The translations under genes were made by a program, and so were the position numbers. From Amycolatopsis cihanbeyliensis (GTDB taxonomy: Bacteria > Actinomycetota > Actinomycetes > Mycobacteriales > Pseudonocardiaceae): 64,000 nucleotides of DNA. Where the stretch lies: contig NZ_VFML01000001.1 of the NCBI RefSeq assembly GCF_006715045.1, forward strand, positions 2,758,501 through 2,822,500. The letters are read 5' to 3'. Shown piece after piece: positions 18,304-26,512 of this stretch (positions are counted from its first letter, which is position 1; each line of letters begins with the position of its first letter). Below the pieces are notes generated by a model. That model saw nothing but the letters and a program-made list of their open reading frames with translations, had not been told where the DNA came from and made no database searches.

Positions 18304-19485
18304 TCATCCGATCAGGTCGAGGAACTCCCAGCGGGCTTCGGGCTGTGCGCCGCTGAGCCACTTCCCGCAGTTCTGCAGGACCACGGGTCCCGAGGTGATG
18401 TGCTGGGTGCCAGTGGCGAGATCACGCAGGAACCGGTCGATCGGACCACGCCGGATCGCGGCCGTAGCCGCCCATCGGTGCGCCGCCTGACCGACCTCGT
18501 GCGCGGTCCAGGTCGCGTGGTTGAGCGCCAGCCGGACCAGCGTCTCCTGTTCGGTACTCAGCGGCTCGCCCGCGGCCAGGGTGTCTTCGTTGTCGTGCCA
18601 CACCTGCATTGCCCACGCTCGTGCCGCACGCAGCTTGGCTTCGGCTGTCGCGTACTCGGCATGGAACTGTGCGGTGTCGACGGCGGCACCGAACGTGCCG
18701 AACTTTCTCGACGCATACAGCTTCAGCTCGTCAAGCAGTCGCCGCCCGACACCGAGCGCCCAGCCGGTGTGCACGATCGCGGACATGTTCACCAGGCCGA
18801 CGCGGTAGATCGCGCCGCCGTTGGCGGGGACCATCGTCGTCGCGAGGTAGGTGTGCGTCTCCGGGACGTACACCTCGGCACAGTGGTAATCGATGCTGCT
18901 CGTCGCGCGGAGCCCGAGCACATCCCAGTTGTCGACGAGAGTCACCTGCGACTTGGGCATGGCCAGCACCCGCGGCTCCCCGGTGCCCGCGACCTGGATC
19001 GCACTGTGGATGTGGGTGGCCAGCGCCATCCCGGAGGCGAACTGCCAGTCCCCGCTCACCACGTAGCCACCGTCCACCGGGACGGCCTGGCCCGGCCGGG
19101 TTCCGTGGCCGGACAGCAAGGCGTAGTCACCACCCGCGACGTCGGGGAAAAGCTCCGCCGCCGCGACCGCACCGAGGTAGGCCGCAGTGGTGCCCGTCAT
19201 CATCTGCAGCGCCATCATCGTCCATCCGGCCGCGGCGTCGTAGTAGCTGAGCCGCTCGATCGTCTCGATCAGCTGACGCGGGGAGAACTCGTAACCGCCG
19301 AGGTTCTCCGGCAGGCCTGCCCGGACGATCCCGGACGCCAGCAAGGCCTGCGCCGTGTCCTCGGTGAGCCTGCCCAGTTCCTCGGCCGCGTCCGCATTCG
19401 CTTCGATGGAGTCGCGGAGCGCGTCGATCCGTTTGAGAATCGCAGGAAACTCCTCGCTGACGTGCAACCGGGCCGAGGCTGTCAT
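18304..19485 (-). CDS. Acyl-CoA dehydrogenase-fold flavin monooxygenase
   Basis: 393-residue flavoprotein of the acyl-CoA dehydrogenase fold. Residues such as RAGLPENLGGYEFSPRQLIETIERLSYYDAAAGW and the central VLGLRATSSIDYHCAEVYVPETHTY resemble the group-D flavin monooxygenases (HsaA/HpaB-like hydroxylases and sugar N-oxidases) more than true dehydrogenases: the usual catalytic Glu region is not recognisable. It probably hydroxylates an aromatic or amine with reduced flavin supplied by a separate reductase, which is not adjacent. A tailoring role would suit the P450/SARP context. Confidence 0.78.
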   Translation of the reverse strand: MTASARLHVSEEFPAILKRIDALRDSIEANADAAEELGRLTEDTAQALLASGIVRAGLPENLGGYEFSPRQLIETIERLSYYDAAAGWTMMALQMMTGTTAAYLGAVAAAELFPDVAGGDYALLSGHGTRPGQAVPVDGGYVVSGDWQFASGMALATHIHSAIQVAGTGEPRVLAMPKSQVTLVDNWDVLGLRATSSIDYHCAEVYVPETHTYLATTMVPANGGAIYRVGLVNMSAIVHTGWALGVGRRLLDELKLYASRKFGTFGAAVDTAQFHAEYATAEAKLRAARAWAMQVWHDNEDTLAAGEPLSTEQETLVRLALNHATWTAHEVGQAAHRWAATAAIRRGPIDRFLRDLATGTQHITSGPVVLQNCGKWLSGAQPEARWEFLDLIG

Positions 19486-19672
19486 GGGATGGTCGCTCCT
19501 TGTCGTCGGTGCCGATCCCGCGATTCTTCATGAACCGGGGGGCAGGGTCGTCCCGATGGGCAAGGTCGATACTCCCCGTGGCGCGCCACCAGCGCCACGG
19601 CCCCGGCCGCAGATGTCGGCCGCCATCGCTCGGGCGCCGGTGGTCAGCGCCCCACGCGTGGACGGTGTGTGA

Positions 19673-20059
19673 TCAGCGAGCCCGTTTCACCATGTTTTCG
19701 ACTGCGTCGATGACCGTGGCCGGCCGGTCGGCTGGGATGTCGTGCGAACTGCCCTCGGCGACGACGAGTCGCCGGTTCGGCGCCACCCGCGCGAACTCCT
19801 GCCGCGCCTTTCGCCAGAGCTCCGCGTCCTCGTGTGTGGGAAACGGCGTCGTGGCGGACACGATCACGTCAGTGGGTATGCTGGCGGGCCAGGTCAGCCC
19901 GGCCTCGCCCTCGACGCGGAAACGGTCGACCCACTTGTACACCGTGGCCCGAGACACGCCCGGCTGCTCAGCGATCCGCGCCGCCGGACATCCGGCGTCA
20001 TAACACTCCGCCGTCAGGCGGCGAGCGAACACAGTGGTACGAGCATTACCGTGTGACAC
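19673..20059 (-). pseudogene. In-frame chimera: IS481-type transposase N-terminus fused to alpha/beta-hydrolase tail
   Basis: From the GTG at 20059 the first 55 codons are an IS481-type transposase helix-turn-helix (VSHGNARTTVFARRL ... AARIAEQPGVSRATVYKWVDRF ... EGEAGL). At about 19895 the frame passes without a stop into the last 70 or so residues of an alpha/beta-hydrolase (TPFPTHEDAELWRKARQEFARVAP ... GSSHDIPADRPATVIDAVENMVKRAR, including the catalytic-His-like SSHDIP). The rest of the transposase (DDE domain) and the rest of the hydrolase are missing. It looks like an insertion followed by a deletion. Confidence 0.75.
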
Positions 20060-20159
20060 GAGGACCTCCAGGGCCAGTAGCTGCTTCAGACACAGCCACT
20101 TCGCCCGGAGGCCCTCTCTTCGATCAAGCCGACACGCTGTCAACAACCTGCCGAGTCAC

Positions 20160-20400
20160 GACCTCAGCAGGTGGGTGGTTTCGGTGGCCGCGAGGTCGAT
20201 ACCGGCGGGGGTGTTCGCGTCCCGCGGGAGGCGTAGGGCGATGGAGACGCGGATGCGCTCGCGCTGTCGCGCTGGGCCAGCAGTCCCATGCCACCGCTGA
20301 TCGCGAAGGCGCTGCCGGGGCCGACCAGTCGGGCCGGCAGATCCGGGTGGCGGGTTTCGACGTCGTCGAACCAGGCCCCGGCGCACACCGTCCTACAGCC
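20160..20400 (-). pseudogene. Fragment of an FAD-dependent monooxygenase (frameshifted)
   Basis: On the minus strand GAWFDDVETRHPDLPARLVGPGSAFAISGGMGLLAQR is followed in another frame by RIRVSIALRLPRD. This is the middle of a TetX-like FAD monooxygenase, where the family reads roughly WFDDVDxRHPxLAxLVGxGxxxA, then R(V/I)xVxxALR. Neither the FAD-binding N-terminus nor the GD motif is present. The frame shift is at about 20270. It is a relic beside the IS481 scar, perhaps lost in the same event. Confidence 0.55.
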
Positions 20401-20554
20401 CCACCGGGCAACTGCTCGCCGCCCGCCAACACAGCAGCGGCATCACCGCACAGGCGCCGACCAGGTTCGACCCACCGGCGCCGTAAAGGAGTGAGGCCCC
20501 GACCGATATTCGAACGAAAGCCTCACCTCCGTCCGCGATACGGTGGCCCGAATC

Positions 20555-20965
20555 TCAGTCGAGCACGGCGAACGCCTCGACCTCGACGAGCACGTCGGGC
20601 TCGAACAGGTAGTCGACGCCGATCGCCGACAAGGGTGGCAACGGCCGCGGTATCCCGAGCTCGTCCGCGACTCGCTCGACACCCGCGATGAAGTCGTGGT
20701 ACTTGTCCGGGCTCCAGTGGGTGACGAAGAACCGGAGGCGTACGACGTCGGCGAAGGTTGCTCCGGCACCTGCCAGGCCGCGCGCCGTATTGCGTAGCAC
20801 GTGTGCGACCTGGCCGGCGAGGTCACCTGTGGCGACAGGATTGCCCTCGGCGTCGCGCGCGATCTGGCCGGCCACATGTACCTCGCGAGTACCCGTGCTG
20901 ATCGAGACGTGGTGATACGGAACGGGAGCGAACATGCCCTCCGGGGTCAGCAACTGCACGGCCAT
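20555..20965 (-). CDS. RidA-family enamine/imine deaminase
   Basis: Cytosolic trimeric-fold protein of 136 residues in the RidA/YjgF/UK114 family. RidA proteins hydrolyse reactive enamines or imines made by PLP enzymes or in catabolic pathways. Visible family features: HVAGQIARDAEGNPVATGDLAGQVAHVLRN and late VDYLFEPDVLVEVEAFAVL. The canonical active-site Arg of archetypal RidA cannot be pinned with confidence, so it may belong to a specialised subgroup. It is divergent from an HxlR regulator and separated from it by a short operator-like region. Confidence 0.85.
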   Translation of the reverse strand: MAVQLLTPEGMFAPVPYHHVSISTGTREVHVAGQIARDAEGNPVATGDLAGQVAHVLRNTARGLAGAGATFADVVRLRFFVTHWSPDKYHDFIAGVERVADELGIPRPLPPLSAIGVDYLFEPDVLVEVEAFAVLD

Positions 20966-20988
20966 GGGGTGTCCCTTTCACTGTGAAG

Positions 20989-21009
20989 TAGGTATCCAAG
21001 ATCTACCTG
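20989..21009. promoter_or_regulatory. Possible HxlR operator in the RidA-HxlR gap
   Basis: AGGTA (20990-20994) and TACCT (21004-21008) form an inverted repeat with a 9-bp spacer in an AT-richer 78-bp divergent promoter region. The short arms make this tentative. Confidence 0.35.
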
Positions 21010-21043
21010 GTATTGCAAGGGAACTTCAACGAGACTAGGTGTC

Positions 21044-21442
21044 GTGCAGGAAACCGCCCCACCGCATCCGGACAGCCCTCAACTCACCGAGCAACACCGC
21101 GAGTTGCTCGACCAAGTCCTCGACAAGTGGTCGCTCCAGGTCCTCGACGCACTGTGCGAGGGACCGTTGCGCTTCAACGGGCTCCGCCGGGCAATCCCAG
21201 TCGTGACACAGAAGTCACTCACGGCCGCGCTTCGGCGCCTGGAACGCAATGGGATGGTCGAGCGCATCGTCACGGGTACGCGCCCACTCGCCGTCGAGTA
21301 CCGCATCACACCGCTCGGAAGGTCTTTGCAAGACCTCATCGACGCACTCCTGCACTGGACCACCGTCACGTTGCCGGACGTCGAGCGCGCCCGAGCGCAC
21401 TTCGATACCCAGGTTCGAACTGAAGAAATGCCATCGCTGTGA
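21044..21442 (+). CDS. HxlR-family transcriptional regulator
   Basis: 132-residue winged-helix regulator. The family core is present: LLDQVLDKWSLQVLDALCEGPLRFNGLRRAIPVVTQKSLTAALRRLERNGMVER, then VEYRITPLGRSL. The redox-sensing Cys that many HxlR members have before the first helix is absent; the only Cys is in ALCEG. The GTG start at 21044 is the first codon in frame after the operator-like repeat. It likely controls the divergent RidA gene and itself. Confidence 0.88.
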   Translation: MQETAPPHPDSPQLTEQHRELLDQVLDKWSLQVLDALCEGPLRFNGLRRAIPVVTQKSLTAALRRLERNGMVERIVTGTRPLAVEYRITPLGRSLQDLIDALLHWTTVTLPDVERARAHFDTQVRTEEMPSL

Positions 21443-21561
21443 GGCTGGCGATCGGGCCACTCGCCGGATCAGCCGGCGCGATCCGGTTCAGTGTGGCGCC
21501 GTGGCGCGGCCCGCGAGCAATTGTCAATAGTTGTGGATCATGTTGTGTCGGATGCTTGGTG

Positions 21562-21960
21562 TCAGGTGAGTTGTCCGGTCTGGTGTAGGTGGTCGAAGAT
21601 GAGTTGGTCGACGGGGGATACGCGGTCGCGGTCGGCGTAGGTCAGCCAGATGAGTTCTTCGATCTCGCTGCTGGGGGTCAGGGTGCCTTGATAGTCGGCG
21701 GTGTAGCAGGTCATGCGCACCGTGATGCCGGTGGCGTGACCGTGTGCTTGAGCTTGGAAGGTGCCAGCGTGTGTCGCGCTGGCGGGCGCGATGGTGACGG
21801 CGAGTTCTTCGTTGATCTCCCGGATGAGGGTCTGGATGTCGGTTTCGCCTGGTTCGCGTATGCCACCGGGAATGTAGTACACGTCCTTGCCGTGTGAGCG
21901 CGTACTGAGGATCTTGCCGCCTTCCAGCCGGATCCACGCGATCTTGTCTATGGCCGTCAT
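21562..21960 (-). CDS. NUDIX hydrolase
   Basis: Cytosolic NUDIX hydrolase of 132 residues, cleaving a nucleoside diphosphate-X substrate with divalent metal. The Nudix box is intact: GGIREPGETDIQTLIREINEEL (about residues 32-53) with the REx2EE metal-binding core. It stands alone between the HxlR regulator and an IS256 scar. Ribosome site GGAA lies 8 bp before the ATG at 21960. Substrate unknown; MutT-like cleaning and signalling roles are both possible. Confidence 0.88.
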   Translation of the reverse strand: MTAIDKIAWIRLEGGKILSTRSHGKDVYYIPGGIREPGETDIQTLIREINEELAVTIAPASATHAGTFQAQAHGHATGITVRMTCYTADYQGTLTPSSEIEELIWLTYADRDRVSPVDQLIFDHLHQTGQLT

Positions 21961-21990
21961 AGTTTCCTTCCTGGCTCGGTGGGGTTGGGT

Positions 21991-22165
21991 TCAGGCGGCG
22001 TGTTCATCGGGGCGTTCGACGAGTTGACCGTCGGCGAAGGTGGCGCCGGCGCGGACGAGCGCGACCAGCTGCGGTGCGTTCACCGCGCGACAGCGGGCCT
22101 GGGCGGACTCGATGAGCTTGAACGCCATCGCGAGCCCGGCGGCTCGCGAGCCGGGACCTTTCGTG
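21991..22165 (-). mobile_element. IS256-family transposase C-terminal remnant
   Basis: The minus-strand frame ending at 21991 reads KGPGSRAAGLAMAFKLIESAQARCRAVNAPQLVALVRAGATFADG and ends LVERPDEHAA, the C-terminal tail of an IS256-type transposase. Only about 58 codons remain. At its upstream edge (about 22165) it abuts a methyltransferase fragment without any visible terminal inverted repeat. This is a decayed insertion. Confidence 0.65.
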
Positions 22166-22560
22166 ATCGACGTTCAGCAATGACAGGGTGATCACATCAT
22201 CACCCACAAGATCGCTGACACTCCCGTCGAGATGCTCGCTGTGGAGGGTGAATCCGTAGGGCGCGTACCAGTTCGGGTCGGCGGAGTATTCGGGGTTGAG
22301 GGGCAGCGCGACGAATCGTCCTCCGGGACGGAGTGCTTCGGCTGTGCCTCGGCACATGTCGTCCAGGTGTTGCCTGGATTCGGCGTAGGGAAGGACAGAG
22401 ACGCCGACGACGAGATCGAACGTTCCCGCGGCACCAGGGGTGAGCGGTGCGCGGTAGACGCCGAGCGCCCATACCGTCCTTGGTGGTCTCGACGTAGTGG
22501 TCCAGGATGAGCCCGCCGCGGGGAGCCAGCCGGGGGGAGCCAGCCGGGGCAGCCCCCTTG
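22166..22560 (-). pseudogene. SAM-dependent methyltransferase remnant
   Basis: In one minus-strand frame FDLVVGVSVLPYAESRQHLDDMCRGTAEALRPGGRFVALPLNPEY ... VGDDVITLSLLNVDH is a class-I methyltransferase middle and C-terminal segment (motifs IV to VI). An upstream piece, GLILDHYVETTKDGMG, lies in another frame at about 22490-22545. The SAM-binding glycine loop is missing, and the C-terminus is cut off by the IS256 remnant. Pseudogene by frameshift and truncation. Confidence 0.6.
22521..22548. repeat. 14-bp tandem duplication
   Basis: GGGAGCCAGCCGGG is present twice in direct tandem (22521-22534 and 22535-22548) inside the methyltransferase remnant, next to its frame shift. Probably a slippage duplication that accompanied decay of the gene. 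Confidence 0.8.
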
Positions 22561-22763
22561 GGCGTTCCGACCGGGCCGCGTACCGGGTTCGCGCAACTCG
22601 GTATGTCTGCCAATAGGCCAAACCGTGGACAAAGGTCGAGCTTCAGCACGTACGTAGGGGCTGCTACGTAGTTCTGGCGATGTCGCGGGGGTGTGATCGC
22701 GGGACGGTGTGTGCCTGTGGCCGGGCCGTGAGGGTTGGGCCAGGGGTGTGAGGAGAGGGTGTC

Positions 22764-23462
22764 ATGAGTCGTGTGCGCCGCAGTGTCGCGGCCGTCGCGG
22801 TCGCTGTCGTGGCTGCTGTCGGGGTCATCATCCCGTCGTGGGTGCCAGCGTCGGCGGAGTCGCCGGCCGCTGCCGAGCGGGATCCGGTGATTCTGATTCA
22901 CGGGTTGTTCGGCAGCCCGAGTAACTGGGCGGAGGTGACGGCTTCGTTGAAGGAGGCCGGGTACACCGACGATCAGGTTTTCACGTTCGGTTACAACACG
23001 ACAACGCAGTCCAACGTCATCACCGCGGAGCAACTCGGTGCGGAGGTCGATGAGGTGCTGACTCGTACTGGTGCGTCGAAGGTGGACGTGGTGGGGCACT
23101 CGATGGGCAGCCTCAACAGCCGCTACTGCATCAAGTACGACGCGTGCGCGGGCAAGGTGGATGACTGGGTGTCGCTGGCCGGGCCGAATAACGGCACGTT
23201 CAGCGCAGGACTGTGCGCGTGGCAGGTGACCTGCCGTGAAATGCAGCCCCGTTCCGATTTCATCAGGAAACTCAACACGGGCGGGGCGTTGCCCGGCGAC
23301 GTCGAGGGCACAGTGATCTGGTCCCCGAACGACGGCGTGGTCATGCCGGCCACCAGTTCGGTGTTGGACGGGGTGAACAACATCGAGGTGCCCGGAGTCG
23401 GTCATCTCGCGATGCTGCGCGATGACAAGGTCGCCGGGTTGCTGGTGCAGGCGCTGGCGTGA
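22764..23462 (+). CDS. Secreted lipase/esterase (class 2 lipase fold)
   Basis: Exported alpha/beta-hydrolase of 232 residues. Signal peptide: Arg-rich start, then AAVAVAVVAAVGVIIPSWVPASAESPAAA. The mature enzyme starts DPVILIHGLFGSPSNW (oxyanion HG), carries the nucleophile Ser in VGHSMGS (about residue 115), an Asp in WSPNDGVV and the catalytic His in VPGVGHLAM. This is the triacylglycerol lipase/EstA pattern of Streptomyces-type extracellular lipases. The ribosome site GAGGAGAGGG lies just before the ATG. It is convergent with a LuxR-type regulator. Confidence 0.88.
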   Translation: MSRVRRSVAAVAVAVVAAVGVIIPSWVPASAESPAAAERDPVILIHGLFGSPSNWAEVTASLKEAGYTDDQVFTFGYNTTTQSNVITAEQLGAEVDEVLTRTGASKVDVVGHSMGSLNSRYCIKYDACAGKVDDWVSLAGPNNGTFSAGLCAWQVTCREMQPRSDFIRKLNTGGALPGDVEGTVIWSPNDGVVMPATSSVLDGVNNIEVPGVGHLAMLRDDKVAGLLVQALA

Positions 23463-23486
23463 CGGGCAACTGCGTGGTCCGCGGGA

Positions 23487-25808
23487 TCAGTTCTCGTGGA
23501 CCGCGCGGCGTTCGATGACCCAGGCGGTGAGCTGTGTGCGGTTGCTGAAATCCAGCTTTGTCAAGATGTGCTGGACGTGGGTGTCGGCGGTGCGTGGGGC
23601 GATGACCAGACGGCGCGCGATTTCCCGGTTCGTCATCCCGGCCGCGACCAAATCGGCCACCTCCGCCTCCCGGTGGGTCAGTGGGGACGGCGAGTGACCG
23701 GGCTGCGATGACATCGTGGTTCCGTCCTCGCCGCAGCCGGGGGCGGCGTCGGCCGGGGGCATCGACCGGCCCTCGGTGAACGCGCGCTCGAACCGGTCTA
23801 CGCCGAGCGCGTCGCGTGTGGTGTCGCGGAAGCCTCGGTGCGGGATCGACACGGCGACATCGGGTGTCGCTCCGCAGCGGTCCCACATGGTCGCCGCCGC
23901 GCCGAACAGCTGTGCCGCCCGTGTGTGCCTGCCTTGGCGCGACGCGACCCAGGCCAGTCCGTCGACCCGGTAGGCGGCGGAGAGCCTGTCGCCGGTGCGC
24001 AGGTCGATCCGCAGCGCTTCGCTCATCGCCTTCTCTGCGATATCGGCGTCGCCGAACCACACCTCGACGACGCCGATCCCGAACAGAGCCATCGACCGGT
24101 AGTGGCTGTCCCCGGCGTCCTCACACATCGACAGCATCCGGTGTAGCAGGGCTCGCGCGGTGTCCAGGTCACCGCGGTAGGCCACCGAGACGCCGAGGAT
24201 GAACAGTGGATGCATCTGCCTGCGGGTCTCGCCCCGTTCGGCGAAGGCCCGCACCGCCTCCGCGGCCAACTCCACAGCCGGTTCGGTGTTCAACATCGCG
24301 GCGAAGCTACGCACGTAGCTCAGGTGCACGTGGGCCTCCGCGTCGTCGAGCTTGCCTGCTTCGTTCAGGCGGGCATGGGCGAGGGGCAGGTCGGAATGGA
24401 ACAGCGCGCATAGCGCCGAGGTGCTCAACGCGAGCGCCCGGCCCGGCTCGTCCTCGGGCACGGCGGCCGGCGCGCGATCGATCCAGTCACGGGCTTCGCG
24501 TGGGGCACCGCTCATCACCAGGTACTCGGACAGGTGGGTCGCCATGCGCAGCGCCATGGTGGCCTCGCCGGGTTCACCGAGCGACCACGTCAACGCGACG
24601 CGGAGGTTCGCCTGCTCGGCACGCAGCCGGTCCATCCATTCCAGCTGGCGGGGCCCGAACCACCCGGCGTCGGCATCCTCGGCCAGCTGGGCGTAGTAGT
24701 CGCGGTGCCTGCGGGCGATCTCGGTGTCCGCGTTCTGGGCGACCAGTCGCTCGTGGCCGTAGTCGCGCAGCGTCTCCAGCATCCGGTAGCGCACGGTTGT
24801 GGTGCCGTCCTCGCGCAGCAACACCGACATGTCGATCAGGCTGTCCACGGCGGCAAGCACCTCCTCGCCGCGCACGCCGTGGCCCGCGCAGACGTACTCG
24901 GCCGCGGCCAGGTCGAACGATCCGGCGAACACCGAGCACCGTGACCACACCGCGCGTTCGGCCTCGGTGCACAACGCGAAACTCCAGTCCGCCGTGGCCC
25001 GCAGGGTCCGCTGCCGTTCGGGCCGGGTACGAGCAGCGGTGGTCAACAGGCTGAAGCGGTCTTCCAGCCGCTGCGCGATCTGCTGCGGAGACAGTGCCCG
25101 GATGCGGGCCGCGGCGAGTTCGATGCCCAGCGGCAACCCGTCCACGCGGCGGCACACGCTGGCCACGTCCGGCCCGTTGTCGTCGGTGAGCCGGAACGAG
25201 GGCAACACCGAGCAGGCCCGCTCGACGAACAGCTGAACGGCATCACTGGCAGCCAGCTCACGCACGGTCGTCGTGTGTTCGGGTGGGACGGTCAGTGGCG
25301 GCACGGTGTGCACGTGTTCACCGGCAACCCCGAGGGATCTGCGGCCGGTGGACAGCACCACCAGATGGGGGCAGTGGCGCAGCAGCGTGCTGACCAGCTC
25401 GGCACAGTCCTCGATCAGATGCTCGCAGTTGTCGAGCACGAGCAGGAGTTGTTTCTCGCGCAGGTAGCCGGCGACGGTGTCGAGAGCGGGCTGGTGCGAT
25501 CGGTCGTGCAGGCCCAGCCGGTGCGCGATCAGTCCGGTGAGCAGGCGAGCGTCGCGCACCTCGGACAGCGCCACTTCAAGGACGCCGTCGGCGAACGCTC
25601 GGCTGACCGTGGTGGCGCTGTGTTGGGCCAGACGGGTCTTTCCCACACCGCCCGGACCGGTCAGCGTGACCAGCCGTGCGAGACCGAGCAGCCGGCGTAC
25701 CTCGACGCCCTCCTGCTGCCGGCCGACGTAAGTGGTCAGCTCACTGCGCAGGCACACCCGGCTTGTCTGGTACTGGCGCTCGTCTCTGTCGTCGGTATCC
25801 GCCCACAT
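23487..25808 (-). CDS. AfsR-like STAND ATPase regulator with C-terminal LuxR domain
   Basis: Transcription factor of 773 residues. It opens with LRSELTTYVGRQQEGVEVRRLL, then P-loop GPGGVGKTR and LLLVLDNCEHLIEDC (about 50-130), an NB-ARC-like region (DGLPLGIELAAARIRALS), TPR-like helices to about 650, and a C-terminal LuxR-type helix-turn-helix (LTHREAEVADLVAAGMTNREIARRLVIAPRTADTHVQHILTKL). There is no SARP domain, unlike the 11.6-kb regulator, so it binds DNA with the LuxR end. Its targets may be the flanking lipase or hydrolase genes; nothing in the sequence proves this. Confidence 0.9.
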   Translation of the reverse strand: MWADTDDRDERQYQTSRVCLRSELTTYVGRQQEGVEVRRLLGLARLVTLTGPGGVGKTRLAQHSATTVSRAFADGVLEVALSEVRDARLLTGLIAHRLGLHDRSHQPALDTVAGYLREKQLLLVLDNCEHLIEDCAELVSTLLRHCPHLVVLSTGRRSLGVAGEHVHTVPPLTVPPEHTTTVRELAASDAVQLFVERACSVLPSFRLTDDNGPDVASVCRRVDGLPLGIELAAARIRALSPQQIAQRLEDRFSLLTTAARTRPERQRTLRATADWSFALCTEAERAVWSRCSVFAGSFDLAAAEYVCAGHGVRGEEVLAAVDSLIDMSVLLREDGTTTVRYRMLETLRDYGHERLVAQNADTEIARRHRDYYAQLAEDADAGWFGPRQLEWMDRLRAEQANLRVALTWSLGEPGEATMALRMATHLSEYLVMSGAPREARDWIDRAPAAVPEDEPGRALALSTSALCALFHSDLPLAHARLNEAGKLDDAEAHVHLSYVRSFAAMLNTEPAVELAAEAVRAFAERGETRRQMHPLFILGVSVAYRGDLDTARALLHRMLSMCEDAGDSHYRSMALFGIGVVEVWFGDADIAEKAMSEALRIDLRTGDRLSAAYRVDGLAWVASRQGRHTRAAQLFGAAATMWDRCGATPDVAVSIPHRGFRDTTRDALGVDRFERAFTEGRSMPPADAAPGCGEDGTTMSSQPGHSPSPLTHREAEVADLVAAGMTNREIARRLVIAPRTADTHVQHILTKLDFSNRTQLTAWVIERRAVHEN

Positions 25809-25811
25809 CTG

Positions 25812-26441
25812 TCATTCGCCTCGAACAGTTTCGCCACGCGGGGATTCGGGCCGGAGCATCCGGATGGCCAGCTTGGCGTAGGCGTCGGCGAGGTCGGCGG
25901 GCCCGTAGCCGGGGGTGGGCACGAACCAGTACGGGGCGCGCACGCCCATGCTCGCGATCGCCGCTGTGGTGGCGATGAGCCCGGCGCCGTCGAACAAGCC
26001 CAGCTCGGCGCCGCGTCTGCCCGCTTCGACGGCGAGGCGCTCGGTGCGTTCCCGGAGCGTGAGCGCCTCCGCCGCCCGCTCCGGGGAGAGGTGGTGCAGC
26101 TCGTCGTTGGTGACGATGGCCAGCAGCGGGTAGGTGACATGGCTGAGGACATGGGTGCGGACCAGTTCCCGGACCTGGCTGACCGGGTCCGGGTCGCAGC
26201 TGGCGAGGGTCCGCTCGAACGCGGCGTGCAGATCACGATGTCCGATGAGGACCAGGCGAGCCAGGATGTCCTCCTTGGCGGGGAAATGCTCGTACAGACT
26301 GGGCGCCTTGATCCCCACCGCCGCCGCGATCTGCCGGACGCTGGTGGCCGGGTAGCCGTGGTGGGCGAACCGGCGCAGCGATTCCAGCAGGATGCGCAGC
26401 TCGGTGCCCTCGCTGCTGCCGGGCGGCAGCCGCGGCTCCAC
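25812..26441 (-). CDS. TetR-family regulator
   Basis: 209-residue repressor if started at GTG 26441, which yields a sensible N-terminus ahead of TELRILLESLRRFAHHGYPATSVRQIAAAVGIKAPSLYEHFPAKEDIL, a standard TetR helix-turn-helix. Upstream in-frame starts (CTG 26495, TTG 26516) would overlap or abut the hydrolase stop and cannot be excluded. The rest is the helical ligand-binding domain. It lies downstream of the secreted hydrolase in the same direction, and the palindrome at 27389-27408 ahead of that hydrolase is its likely operator. Confidence 0.85.
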   Translation of the reverse strand: MEPRLPPGSSEGTELRILLESLRRFAHHGYPATSVRQIAAAVGIKAPSLYEHFPAKEDILARLVLIGHRDLHAAFERTLASCDPDPVSQVRELVRTHVLSHVTYPLLAIVTNDELHHLSPERAAEALTLRERTERLAVEAGRRGAELGLFDGAGLIATTAAIASMGVRAPYWFVPTPGYGPADLADAYAKLAIRMLRPESPRGETVRGE

Positions 26442-26512
26442 CGCACGGACCCTGGTCAGTGCGGTGAAGTCGCGGGCTTCACGGTTCTCGCTCAGCGGGG
26501 CAGCCCTTCTGC

